The notes: generated from the letters alone by a model not told the origin. Shown: positions 1 to 7,737, counted from the stretch's first letter. The stretch is 16,252 nt of DNA from an uncultured Parasphingopyxis sp. (GCA_905479515.1 CAJQMX010000332.1:1-16252); one strand, 5' to 3'. Numbers and translations are program-made.

Positions 1-186
1 TCGGTCTGATTTTGGTCCACAGTTTTGTAGACCGCTTGAGTTCGACGCCGCTCACCGGCACCGATAGCCATAGTTAACGCGGATTGTACTCCCTGCCAAA
101 TCAAGCTTGATCTATAGAACTAGATTTCACCGCTAACTACAATGCACAGAGCGCCGAAACTCAACACATCATACTAAAGTCAACAC
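1..186. other. Left-edge intergenic region, no gene recognised
   Basis: This stretch lies downstream of the lipoprotein gene (stop TAG at 187-189) and holds no convincing gene. It contains a 12-base perfect palindrome, ATCAAGCTTGAT (100-111), directly followed by the 8-base palindrome TCTATAGA (111-118). At the extreme left are short inverted repeats (2-34). A T-rich tail typical of an intrinsic terminator was not seen after the lipoprotein gene, so the transcript may continue past the left edge. Confidence 0.6.
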
Positions 187-1809
187 CTAGCGCTCGACCG
201 ATATCCGCATCATGCCCAGCAATCCTCCAAGAACGATATCGCCGCCCGGCAGGAGGTGAATGACAGAGTAAGCGCCATTGTAAATGTGGCTATCACCAAG
301 GCGAAGCCGTGTAACGGCTTCACCCGTCTCCCAATCAAGACCTGTGACCTCCCATTTTCCGTCTACGAAACCATTGACATAGACCTGTTGGGCGCCGCCA
401 GAAATCATGGGGACGGTTGATGGGCTCGATACAGTGGGATTTGCCCAGGCACGCACCCAGCGGTCAGCTTCAACGTCCCATTCAAACTTTTCAGCACCCG
501 TCGGTCCTTTGCGTAGTCTACCAGACATGACAACATTCTCCAGCATTGTTGGCAATGGCGATGGCAATGTGTTGTTTACCACCAAGGCACCGTAGCCATA
601 TACCGCAACGGATTGCTCAGACTGGGCGCGCTCAAGGTCAGACTTTCCGAAACTAACCTGAATCTGGTCGGCAATTCGACGCGATTTGGTCCCTGGCTTC
701 TGGACGAAATCCTCTGGAATATCGTCGCGCCAGAAGGCGACGACATTCATAATCAACTCTCCGTCCGTGATGACAACAAGTTTGTCTTCCTCGTCTCCGA
801 AGCCCATAAGTGAGGGCGTAGAGCCTGATCCGTTGCCGAGACTCACGCCGCCAAGTTTGCCGGTGAAGGAATCGTATTCTGATGACCACGCGCCATACCC
901 TCTAGAGTGAAGTGTTTCCCCGTCCCAAACCAGTTTATGGAGCCTCCTATTTGAGAGAACATAAATGCCACCACCCTCATCAATGGCGATCGAGTTCGTA
1001 ACCTGCTCATCGTCAGCCAACTCATGAATGATCGGTGCCTGTTCAAAATTTCGGTCTACGATGACGACAACGCCGCCCATCGTCACCAGCGCCAGCATGC
1101 CATCATAAGTCAGATTCAATCCGAACACAGCATCAGGGTCTTCCAGTGTTGGATTGAAATATTCGCGCGGCAGCTGAAAGCGGCGCTTTTCCACCAGTGG
1201 TGACAGCGGATTGCCGGGTTCGGCATCACCATAAACGACGACATCGTTGTTGACGACAGTGTAGAAGTCACCATTGCGGTCGACGACATTATAGATTGCT
1301 GCTCTGGCGACGACCCGCTCAACATAACGTGGATAGTTCCGATTGAGATAGCCAAGCAGTTCAGCTTCTGAGGCCGTACTATCCATTTCGACGGCGATAC
1401 GTTCAGCATCCTCGACAGACATGAAGGGTTGACCTTCCACAGGCAGAGCATTGATCAGTTGAAACTTGCCATCGCTAATCAGGATTTTGGAGATACGATT
1501 ATTGTTGGCGGAGATGGCCACCTGCTCACCTGAAGGATAAGTTGGTAATTGCATAAGCGTGAGGTTCACCAACCCTGCCGGGACCCTTTGAATACCCTCA
1601 TCATCAATCTCGTGAATACCGACCGGCCCAGCAAACGGAAGGGAATCCTGTTGAGCCGGATTAAAATGCGTGGTGGCAAGCTCGCTGTCCACCAGATTTG
1701 GGTTCATTGGAGGAAACTCCGGACCCGACGCATCAAAGACTGGGATAGTGGAGCATGCACCAAGCACGGCTACGATTGCGACTGCAGCAGCAGCGATATG
1801 AGGTTTCAT
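187..1809 (-). CDS. Putative lipoprotein of unknown function, probable beta-propeller
   Basis: I do not recognise this 540-residue protein as a named family. The N-terminus is a lipoprotein signal: Lys2, a hydrophobic stretch (about residues 5-17), then lipobox L16-G17-A18-C19, with Ser at +2. By the E. coli Lol rule this predicts outer-membrane anchoring. The body is rich in short beta-strand/turn units with alternating hydrophobics, for example around residues 230-255, 275-295 and 500-535, which fits a WD40/PQQ-like propeller fold; this is inference. No catalytic motif, transmembrane segment or heme site was seen. The ATG is supported by GGGAG at 1817-1821, seven bases upstream. It starts 53 bases after the PQQ alcohol dehydrogenase stop, so the two are probably cotranscribed and it may be a partner, scaffold or substrate-binding protein for that enzyme. 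The reading frame is intact. Confidence 0.85.
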   Translation of the reverse strand: MKPHIAAAAVAIVAVLGACSTIPVFDASGPEFPPMNPNLVDSELATTHFNPAQQDSLPFAGPVGIHEIDDEGIQRVPAGLVNLTLMQLPTYPSGEQVAISANNNRISKILISDGKFQLINALPVEGQPFMSVEDAERIAVEMDSTASEAELLGYLNRNYPRYVERVVARAAIYNVVDRNGDFYTVVNNDVVVYGDAEPGNPLSPLVEKRRFQLPREYFNPTLEDPDAVFGLNLTYDGMLALVTMGGVVVIVDRNFEQAPIIHELADDEQVTNSIAIDEGGGIYVLSNRRLHKLVWDGETLHSRGYGAWSSEYDSFTGKLGGVSLGNGSGSTPSLMGFGDEEDKLVVITDGELIMNVVAFWRDDIPEDFVQKPGTKSRRIADQIQVSFGKSDLERAQSEQSVAVYGYGALVVNNTLPSPLPTMLENVVMSGRLRKGPTGAEKFEWDVEADRWVRAWANPTVSSPSTVPMISGGAQQVYVNGFVDGKWEVTGLDWETGEAVTRLRLGDSHIYNGAYSVIHLLPGGDIVLGGLLGMMRISVER

Positions 1810-1862
1810 TTGTTGTCTCCCAGAGTGACAGATTTGTACTGGTTTAGCGAATTGTCAGAATA

Positions 1863-4028
1863 CTATTCAGCTTGAGACGTCGACTGTTGCTCGTCTTGAA
1901 ACGCCATCCAGGCTCGAGAGAGGATGAAATCCTCAATATCATCGACTTCCTGTTGGCTTAGGCGGCCGGCGAAGTTGGGCATGCCAATCGCTTCGCCGGC
2001 CCCTTGAAGGAGGAAAGCATCAAAAGTGTCTATCCCGAGAGTCGCTGACTGCCTCAGATCGGGGAGCGTTCCGGACGAAATGGCCGCGCCGCCATGGCAG
2101 ACACCGCAGAATCGACCGTAGAGGTCTGTGCCCCGTACAACCGCTTCAGCCGAATGCGGCTGTCGCGCTGGCTCAGGCGTTGCCTTCTGCGGAAGCGCGG
2201 CGACGTTTAGCTCGCCCTCTCCGCCAAGTTTGAAGGCAAGTACATGGCCTTCAACCGGGCCTCCTGTCTGCCCGACATAGAAGCCGGCGAGCAAATTGGC
2301 ACCACTGCCCCAACCAGCTGATACAGCAACATACTGCTCGCCATTGACCTCATACGCCACAGGTCCACCGACCATTGCGACACCAACCGGATACGACCAC
2401 AGTTCTTCGCCTGTTTTGGCGTTGTAAGCATTGAAAACGCCGCTCGTCGTGCCTTGGAATACCAGATCTCCAGACGTTGTCAGCGTACCTCCATTCCACA
2501 TTCGCTCATGCTGAACACGCCAGACTTCTTTCTGAGCTACCGGATCCCAGGCAGCAAGATGTGCTTGGACAAGTTGGCGCAGAAGTGTGCGACGTGCTTC
2601 TTCTGTTTCCGGTAATGCGTCTGTCAGGCTGACACCGATATTGAATGCGTCTCGGTCAAAGCGGGCAATCTCGCCCTCGATCTGATCGGAATAGAGGAAA
2701 GGAACATCTTGTGCGGGAATATATACCAGCCCTGTTTCCGGATTGAATGACATGGGGTGCCAGTTGTGGGCACCAAATGGGCTGGGTTTGACGAGCGCAG
2801 GTCCACCAGACAGATAGCGCGCCTCGGGGTTTTCAACAGGACGCCCGGTCTCCATATCGATATGTGTGGCCCAGTTAATGGGAACAAATGGCTCTGCGGA
2901 AATAAGTTCGCCGCTTATTCGGTCGATGACATAAAAGAAGCCGTTTTTCGGCGCTTGCATCAGCACCTGACGAAGCTCTCCCTCGATCTCAAGATCAGCT
3001 AGAATGATATTCTGCGTAGCTGTGTAGTCCCAAGTTTCGCCCGGCGTCGTCTGATAGTGCCAGACATATTCTCCTGTGTCTGGACGTAACGCGACGATTG
3101 ATGACAGGAACAGATTGTCGCCGCCGTCCGGGCTTCGTACTTTCTGATTCCAGGGCGAGCCGTTTCCAACGCCGATATAGAGGAGGTCCAGTTCAGGATC
3201 GAATGCCATGCTGTCCCAGACAGTCCCGCCACCGCCCAGCTTCCACCATTCGCCTGTCCAGGTCTCAGCAGCCATCTCGATGGCTTCGTTTTCGAATCCA
3301 TTATCCGGATTTCCCGGCACAGTGTAGAACTTCCAGGCCTGTTCACCTGTTTCAGCATCATACGCTGCAACAAATCCGCGAACGCCGAACTCACCACCGC
3401 CATTTCCGATGATGACCTTGCCTTTCACAATGCGAGGCGCCCCTGTGATCGTATAGGGTTCTTCGAGCGGTACAGTACGGGTCTCCCAGATCTGTTCGCC
3501 TGACTTTGAATCAAGAGCGATCAGACGACCATCCAGCGACCCGAATATGACCTTGTCGTTATAGACAGCCACGCCGCGATTGACGACATCGCAACAAGCA
3601 TGTGCGCCCTTTGATCGGGGAACCTCCGGATCGTAGCGCCAAAGAATTTCTCCTGTGGCAGCATTAAGCGCCAGCACTTCGCTCCACGAACCCGTAGTGT
3701 ACATGACACCATCAACAATGATCGGGGTTGCCTCTACGCCACGATAGCTGCCAAGCGGTGCCGCCCAGGCAAGATCCAGCTGGTCGATTGTTTCCAGATT
3801 AATGGCGTCAAGCGCGCTAAACCGCGTTTCTGAAAACGTGCCACCATGAGTAAGCCAGTTATGTGGTTCGCCTGCGGCATTGAGCAAACGTTCCTCATTG
3901 ATCCCCTGGGAGGCTTGTGTGGAAGCGTCGCCAGAGTCGACCGCCCCTCCACAGGCAGCCAGAAGACCGATCGTAGCGCCCGTCAGAATGACTTTCAGCG
4001 CTGTAGCGGGCATTTTTTTGCCGTTCAT
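1863..4028 (-). CDS. PQQ-dependent quinohemoprotein alcohol dehydrogenase (type II), predicted lipoprotein
   Basis: The enzyme oxidises alcohols to aldehydes in the periplasm, passing electrons from PQQ to a fused cytochrome c. The 721-residue protein has an eight-bladed PQQ propeller (about 50-605) and a C-terminal cytochrome c domain (about 630-708) with heme site CGVCH (641-645) and likely axial Met683. The vicinal disulfide Cys145-Cys146 that stacks on PQQ is present. The catalytic Asp is probably D334 in WDYTA. The residue two after it is Thr336, not the Asp that marks lanthanide enzymes, so a calcium type is inferred. Unusually, the N-terminus has a lipobox (L23-A24-A25-C26) with Gly at +2, so the enzyme is probably membrane-anchored rather than soluble. 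A strong Shine-Dalgarno GGGAGG (4034-4039) lies five bases before the ATG. Family assignment is secure; the alcohol substrate is unknown. Confidence 0.95.
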   Translation of the reverse strand: MNGKKMPATALKVILTGATIGLLAACGGAVDSGDASTQASQGINEERLLNAAGEPHNWLTHGGTFSETRFSALDAINLETIDQLDLAWAAPLGSYRGVEATPIIVDGVMYTTGSWSEVLALNAATGEILWRYDPEVPRSKGAHACCDVVNRGVAVYNDKVIFGSLDGRLIALDSKSGEQIWETRTVPLEEPYTITGAPRIVKGKVIIGNGGGEFGVRGFVAAYDAETGEQAWKFYTVPGNPDNGFENEAIEMAAETWTGEWWKLGGGGTVWDSMAFDPELDLLYIGVGNGSPWNQKVRSPDGGDNLFLSSIVALRPDTGEYVWHYQTTPGETWDYTATQNIILADLEIEGELRQVLMQAPKNGFFYVIDRISGELISAEPFVPINWATHIDMETGRPVENPEARYLSGGPALVKPSPFGAHNWHPMSFNPETGLVYIPAQDVPFLYSDQIEGEIARFDRDAFNIGVSLTDALPETEEARRTLLRQLVQAHLAAWDPVAQKEVWRVQHERMWNGGTLTTSGDLVFQGTTSGVFNAYNAKTGEELWSYPVGVAMVGGPVAYEVNGEQYVAVSAGWGSGANLLAGFYVGQTGGPVEGHVLAFKLGGEGELNVAALPQKATPEPARQPHSAEAVVRGTDLYGRFCGVCHGGAAISSGTLPDLRQSATLGIDTFDAFLLQGAGEAIGMPNFAGRLSQQEVDDIEDFILSRAWMAFQDEQQSTSQAE

Positions 4029-4186
4029 TTTGTCCTCCCGGACACCCCAGTGGATGAGGTTCTGGATTTTTTCTCATACCAAGCAAGATTGCACTGGAAC
4101 GGCGAAGTTTCTCAAGCCCCGCGCAACGCCAATGTTCCGTCATTTTGTGCCAGCGACAAAGCCTGGGACACCTACTTGCAACGGAT
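4029..4186 (-). other. Intergenic gap before the PQQ dehydrogenase gene
   Basis: This is the largest gap between genes in the window (158 bases), so it is the most likely place for a separate promoter for the alcohol dehydrogenase and lipoprotein genes. I could not find a convincing sigma-70 or sigma-54 promoter by eye, nor an intrinsic terminator for the racemase gene upstream. A 5-base inverted repeat (4031-4035 and 4040-4044) encloses part of the Shine-Dalgarno sequence. Confidence 0.4.
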
Positions 4187-5293
4187 CTAGTTGCGGGTTT
4201 TCAACTCCTTGAGCAGCTCTTGCTGGTGCTGACCATGCTCAGGTGCTGGACCGGGGATTGCCTGCACGTTCGATTGGAAACGCGGGGCCGGAACAGCCTG
4301 AACATAACCCTGGCTGTTTTCAAAGATTCCGCGCGCCAGATTATGAGGGTGCAAAGGTGCACTGATCGGACTTTCCACAAGGCCAAAGCATGCATCGGTC
4401 CCCTCTAGTAAGTCTTGCCAGTATGCAGATGGTTCGGTTGCGAAAAGAGCACGAAACTTCTCTGACTGCTTCGACCAGCTATCACGATCATACTGGTCTT
4501 CGAAGTCGGGATCGCCTGCAAGACCGAGGCGCTGTAGAAGTTCTGCGTAAAATTTCGGTTCTAGCGCGCCAAGCGTGATGTCACGCCCGTCTGCACAGCG
4601 ATAGGAACTGTACCAAGGGGAATCATCCAGAAAGCCGCGCCCGCGCTCGGCTTGCATCATGCCGCTGGGCAGCAAATCGAAGATGAGGTTCATCATATGC
4701 GCCGACCCATCGACAATCGCTGCATCAATCACATCGCCCTCACCGGTGGCCCTGGCCTTTAGAATGCCCGCGAGAATGCCAATCGTCAGATAGTTCGCAC
4801 CGCCGCCAATGTCCCCGACCAAGCCTGGTGGCGGCAGTGATCGCGTTCCAGTTGGGCTTGCAAACCAGGCAGCTGAACTGACGGATACATAATTGATATC
4901 ATGTCCAGCCGCCTGGGCGAGCGGTCCCGCCTGCCCCCAGCCCGTCATGCGACCAAAGACAAGCTGTGGGTTCCGCCCCAGACAAACTTCCGGACCAAGG
5001 CCCAGGCGTTCCATCACTCCCGGCCGCATGCCCTCGATCAGGGCGTCCGCCGTCGCAATCAGATCCAGCGCGACCGCGCGGTCTTCAGAGTCTTTCAGGT
5101 CCAGAGCGATCGAGCGCTTGCCTCTTTTCAGAATGCCGACAGGCAAAGTCGATCCCGGATCGGAGCCCTTGGTCTTTCGCTCTATGAGAACGACATCCGC
5201 GCCCAGATCGGCCAGATGCATGCCACAAAAGGGCGCCGGCCCAATGCCCTCGATTTCGACAATCCGAATGCCCTGCAGAGGTCCTTTAGACAC
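4187..5293 (-). CDS. Alpha-methylacyl-CoA racemase (CaiB/BaiF family III fold)
   Basis: The 368-residue protein belongs to the CaiB/BaiF family III fold but carries racemase residues rather than looking like a generic CoA-transferase. Compared with M. tuberculosis MCR and human AMACR, it keeps Arg90 (GMRPGV), the catalytic His131 (AGHDINY), the catalytic Asp161 (GLVGDIGGG) and Glu245 (ALEPKFYAELL). Those enzymes interconvert (2R)- and (2S)-2-methylacyl-CoA, which lets stereospecific acyl-CoA dehydrogenases act on branched acids. The start is GTG; AGGTGA (5300-5305), which includes the stop codon of the preceding acyl-CoA dehydrogenase gene, serves as ribosome binding site, leaving only six bases between genes and suggesting coupled translation. 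Length and domains look complete. A CoA-transferase activity is the alternative, but the His/Asp pair argues for racemase. Confidence 0.88.
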   Translation of the reverse strand: MSKGPLQGIRIVEIEGIGPAPFCGMHLADLGADVVLIERKTKGSDPGSTLPVGILKRGKRSIALDLKDSEDRAVALDLIATADALIEGMRPGVMERLGLGPEVCLGRNPQLVFGRMTGWGQAGPLAQAAGHDINYVSVSSAAWFASPTGTRSLPPPGLVGDIGGGANYLTIGILAGILKARATGEGDVIDAAIVDGSAHMMNLIFDLLPSGMMQAERGRGFLDDSPWYSSYRCADGRDITLGALEPKFYAELLQRLGLAGDPDFEDQYDRDSWSKQSEKFRALFATEPSAYWQDLLEGTDACFGLVESPISAPLHPHNLARGIFENSQGYVQAVPAPRFQSNVQAIPGPAPEHGQHQQELLKELKTRN

Positions 5294-5299
5294 GGGACG

Positions 5300-5305
5300 T
5301 CACCT
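5300..5305 (-). promoter_or_regulatory. Ribosome binding site for the racemase, overlapping the upstream stop
   Basis: AGGTGA sits six bases ahead of the GTG start at 5293, and its TGA is the stop codon of the acyl-CoA dehydrogenase gene. It fixes the GTG as the start and implies that termination and initiation are coupled. Confidence 0.6.
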
Positions 5306-6457
5306 GAACGCCGAGACGCCCGTCAGGCTCCGCCCGATAAGGAGTTTCTGGATCTCCGTCGTTCCATCCGGAATGGGTGCGATCATCGCTTCGCGGGCGA
5401 GGCGCTCGACAATGAACTCCTTCGTGACGCCATTACCGCCGTGAATCTGTACTGCCTGGCGCGTTGCACTGACAGCGATTTCGGTACCGTACCATTTTGC
5501 CATTGCGCACTCCTTGTCGCAGCGCTGTCCGGCGTCAATCATGCCCGCTGCGCGCAAAGACAACAGGCGCGCTGCATCGATCTCTGTGGCCATTACAGCT
5601 AACTTTTCTGCAATGAGCTGGTGGCCGGCAATTGGTTTGCCATGCTGCGAACGGTCGATTGCATATTTTATTGACTCATCAAGCGCGCGCCGCGCCATGC
5701 CATAGCCCCACGACCCGACGTGAACTCGCGCGCGTTCGAACAGGGTGAGCGTGTTCTTCAGACCCGAGCCTATTTCACCGATAGTATTCTCGACCGGAAC
5801 GCGCACATCATCGAGAAAAACCTGTGATGTTGATTGTCGATTGAGCGCGATCTTTGGAATACCGCGGACTTCATAAGGATGCTCATTGCGATCGAGCAGG
5901 ATATGGGTCAGTTCGTTCTCGCCAGTTCGGCAGGTGCAGATGAAAAAATCTGAGTACTCACCATTGGTGATCCATGTTTTCTCACCAGAAATCACCCAAT
6001 GGTCACCATCTCGCACAGCCCTGGTTTTCGCCGCCGCGACATCCGAACCGACATCCGGCTCGGAAATGCCGACAGACGCAAAAAGTTCCCCCGCCAACAA
6101 TCTAGGCAGGTAACGTGTCTTGATGTGCTCCGGCGCGAGTTTGACCAGCATCGACGCTGCGCTGCCATTAACAAGTGCGGCTATCGCCAAGTCTCCCGAA
6201 CTATAGGCAAGCTCTTCAATTAGTTGAACGTGCAGCTTCCAGGACAACCCCAGCCCGCCGGCAGATTCCGGCTGTGGGGCGTTGACGAGACCAAATTCTG
6301 CCAGCTTTTGCGTCCAGCTTTGCATTTTGTCCTTTGGAACGAAGTCTTCCCCATGCGCAGCCAGTTCCGGCTCCAGCTGCTCATCAAGATAGCGACGCAG
6401 GCTTTCGATTGCGGCGAGCTCAGCCTTGTCAAAGAAAATATCTAATCCCCCAATCAT
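5300..6457 (-). CDS. Acyl-CoA dehydrogenase
   Basis: This FAD enzyme introduces the alpha,beta double bond in acyl-CoA in the cytoplasm. The 385-residue protein has the usual layout: N-terminal helical domain (about 10-125), middle beta-domain with SEPDVGSD (132-139) and WITNG (162-166), and C-terminal helical domain with QIHGGNG (337-343). The usual catalytic YEGT segment reads PDGT (363-366), putting Asp364 where the medium-chain family has its Glu base. No Glu was seen at the alternative position used by isovaleryl- and long-chain enzymes (near 249-251). The ATG overlaps the stop of the thiolase gene by four bases (ATGA), with GAGGG (6465-6469) seven bases upstream. In this operon it probably acts on the (2S)-methyl or straight acyl-CoA made by the neighbours. 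Electrons would go to ETF, which is not encoded here. Confidence 0.93.
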   Translation of the reverse strand: MIGGLDIFFDKAELAAIESLRRYLDEQLEPELAAHGEDFVPKDKMQSWTQKLAEFGLVNAPQPESAGGLGLSWKLHVQLIEELAYSSGDLAIAALVNGSAASMLVKLAPEHIKTRYLPRLLAGELFASVGISEPDVGSDVAAAKTRAVRDGDHWVISGEKTWITNGEYSDFFICTCRTGENELTHILLDRNEHPYEVRGIPKIALNRQSTSQVFLDDVRVPVENTIGEIGSGLKNTLTLFERARVHVGSWGYGMARRALDESIKYAIDRSQHGKPIAGHQLIAEKLAVMATEIDAARLLSLRAAGMIDAGQRCDKECAMAKWYGTEIAVSATRQAVQIHGGNGVTKEFIVERLAREAMIAPIPDGTTEIQKLLIGRSLTGVSAFR

Positions 6458-7710
6458 GCATTTGCCCTCTTGAAAATGTTGACCACAGCAACACCCTCCT
6501 CAATGCCAATTAGGCCGCCGCTGTTTTCGTGGATAGCGTGTCGGGCACCATCAACCTGGCGCTTTCCAGCTTCGCCGCGTAATTGGGTGACAAGCTCATG
6601 AATTTGCCCCAGCCCGGTTGCGCCGATGGGGTGGCCTTTGGACTCCAGCCCGCCAGACGGATTGATCGGGATTGAGCCGCCAATCGTGAAGTCCCCGCGT
6701 TCCGCTGCCGGGCCTGCTTCACCGATCGGAACTAACATCAAGTTCTCGGCGTGCATCAACTCACCAATCGCGGTTGCATCGTGCACCTCGGCAACGTCCA
6801 TGTCTTCTGGTGAAAGGCAGGCCATTTCATACGCCCTCTCAGCGGCAATTCGCGCAACATGGCGTTCCGGTGCATCGGCGCTGCGCGCGGGGTTTCCACT
6901 TGCAACGGCGCTGGCCATGACCTGGACGGCTCGTGACGTAGTGGCACCAATCTTCCTCAAGCCTTCCTCATTGCAAAGGATGACCGCTGCAGCACCATCC
7001 GAGATCGGTGAGCACATTGGCAGCGTCAAAGGGTAAGTGATGGGAGGTGCTGAAAGAATTTCATCAATCGTGTAAGGCTGACGGTATTGCGAATACTCAT
7101 TATGCTCTGAATGCTGATGATTTTTCGCGGCTATCGCAGCAATCTGGCGCTGAGTCGTGCCATAGCGCTTCATATGGTTCCGGCCGAACGCTGCGTAGAT
7201 TTTCATGAATACGCTATAAGGGCGTTCAGATTCCGATCCCTCCGGTTCGGCAACACCTTCGCCCAACTGGAGAAGCCTTTTGGCATTCTCCTCAGGTGTC
7301 TCAACATCCCAACCGCCATCGAACACAGCGAACATCCTCGCCTTGTCAGGCACGTTCATTTTCTCGACACCCGCCGCCAGGACAACGTCCTGCATACCAG
7401 CCTTAAGCGCCTGAACAGCAAGGTGAAAGGAGGATGAACTGGACGCACAGGCGTTTTCAATATTGAATGCGGGAATACCTGTCAGCCCGATCTTGCTGAG
7501 CGCAACCTGGCCAGGAACAAAGGTTTGTCCCTGCAAGAACCCTTGGGTCGCACTGGAATGGTAAACTGCCTCCACGGCGGCCTTGGTGCAGCCTGCATCA
7601 TCCGCCGCACGCAAAATGGCGGTGTCCAGCAATTCAGAAATACTTGCTTCCAGATGCCGCCCGAAATGCGTCATGCCGACGCCTACAATATAAATCTTAC
7701 TATCCGACAA
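6454..7710 (-). CDS. Thiolase of the lipid-transfer/SCP-x type
   Basis: The protein (418 residues) is a thiolase-superfamily member related to the thiolase part of sterol carrier protein X, lacking an SCP2 domain. Family members cleave 3-oxoacyl-CoA, often 2-methyl-branched, or act as retro-aldolases. The nucleophile is Cys88 in NIENACASSSSSF, and the active-site His is His360 in KGHPIGATG (358-366). The HDCF loop of SCP2-thiolases reads HDAT (310-313), and the C-terminal CxG loop of classical thiolases is replaced by HENSGG (394-399). A second catalytic cysteine is therefore not apparent. The start is TTG, chosen because GGGGAG (7717-7722) lies six bases upstream; the nearby ATG in the leader is out of frame. 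It follows the hydratase by 27 bases and overlaps the acyl-CoA dehydrogenase by four. No DUF35 partner gene is adjacent. Confidence 0.9.
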   Translation of the reverse strand: MSDSKIYIVGVGMTHFGRHLEASISELLDTAILRAADDAGCTKAAVEAVYHSSATQGFLQGQTFVPGQVALSKIGLTGIPAFNIENACASSSSSFHLAVQALKAGMQDVVLAAGVEKMNVPDKARMFAVFDGGWDVETPEENAKRLLQLGEGVAEPEGSESERPYSVFMKIYAAFGRNHMKRYGTTQRQIAAIAAKNHQHSEHNEYSQYRQPYTIDEILSAPPITYPLTLPMCSPISDGAAAVILCNEEGLRKIGATTSRAVQVMASAVASGNPARSADAPERHVARIAAERAYEMACLSPEDMDVAEVHDATAIGELMHAENLMLVPIGEAGPAAERGDFTIGGSIPINPSGGLESKGHPIGATGLGQIHELVTQLRGEAGKRQVDGARHAIHENSGGLIGIEEGVAVVNIFKRANA

Positions 7711-7716
7711 GACTCT

Positions 7717-7722
7717 CTCCCC
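7717..7722 (-). promoter_or_regulatory. Ribosome binding site fixing the TTG start of the thiolase
   Basis: GGGGAG is six bases upstream of the TTG at 7710-7708. The ATG at its left flank is in another frame, so the TTG is the best supported start. Confidence 0.55.
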
Positions 7723-7737
7723 ATCTACAGATGGCCG

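Noticed and set aside
136..164. Possible leftward sigma-70 promoter: TTGAGT (159-164) and TGTAGT (136-141), 17 bases apart
   Set aside because: Each hexamer matches only four of six positions, and nothing is known of the gene to the left, so it is not distinguishable from chance.
1826..1857. Inverted repeat TGACA/TGTCA between the PQQ gene and the lipoprotein gene
   Set aside because: Five pairs around a 22-base loop is too weak for a terminator or operator claim.
3951..4028. Lanthanide-type (XoxF-like) PQQ dehydrogenase
   Set aside because: The residue two after the catalytic Asp is Thr336 rather than Asp, and the fused cytochrome c domain is of the quinohemoprotein type.
4040..4172. GGACACC repeated at 4040-4046 and 4166-4172 in the gap before the PQQ gene, considered as regulator half-sites
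   Set aside because: Seven-base repeats 126 bases apart with no helical phasing or symmetry are expected by chance.
4901..5602. Long open frame (233 codons) on the plus strand, opposite the racemase and acyl-CoA dehydrogenase
   Set aside because: It spans the boundary of two well supported minus-strand genes, is rich in Arg/Ala/Pro as expected for an antisense frame of such genes, and shows no recognisable domain.
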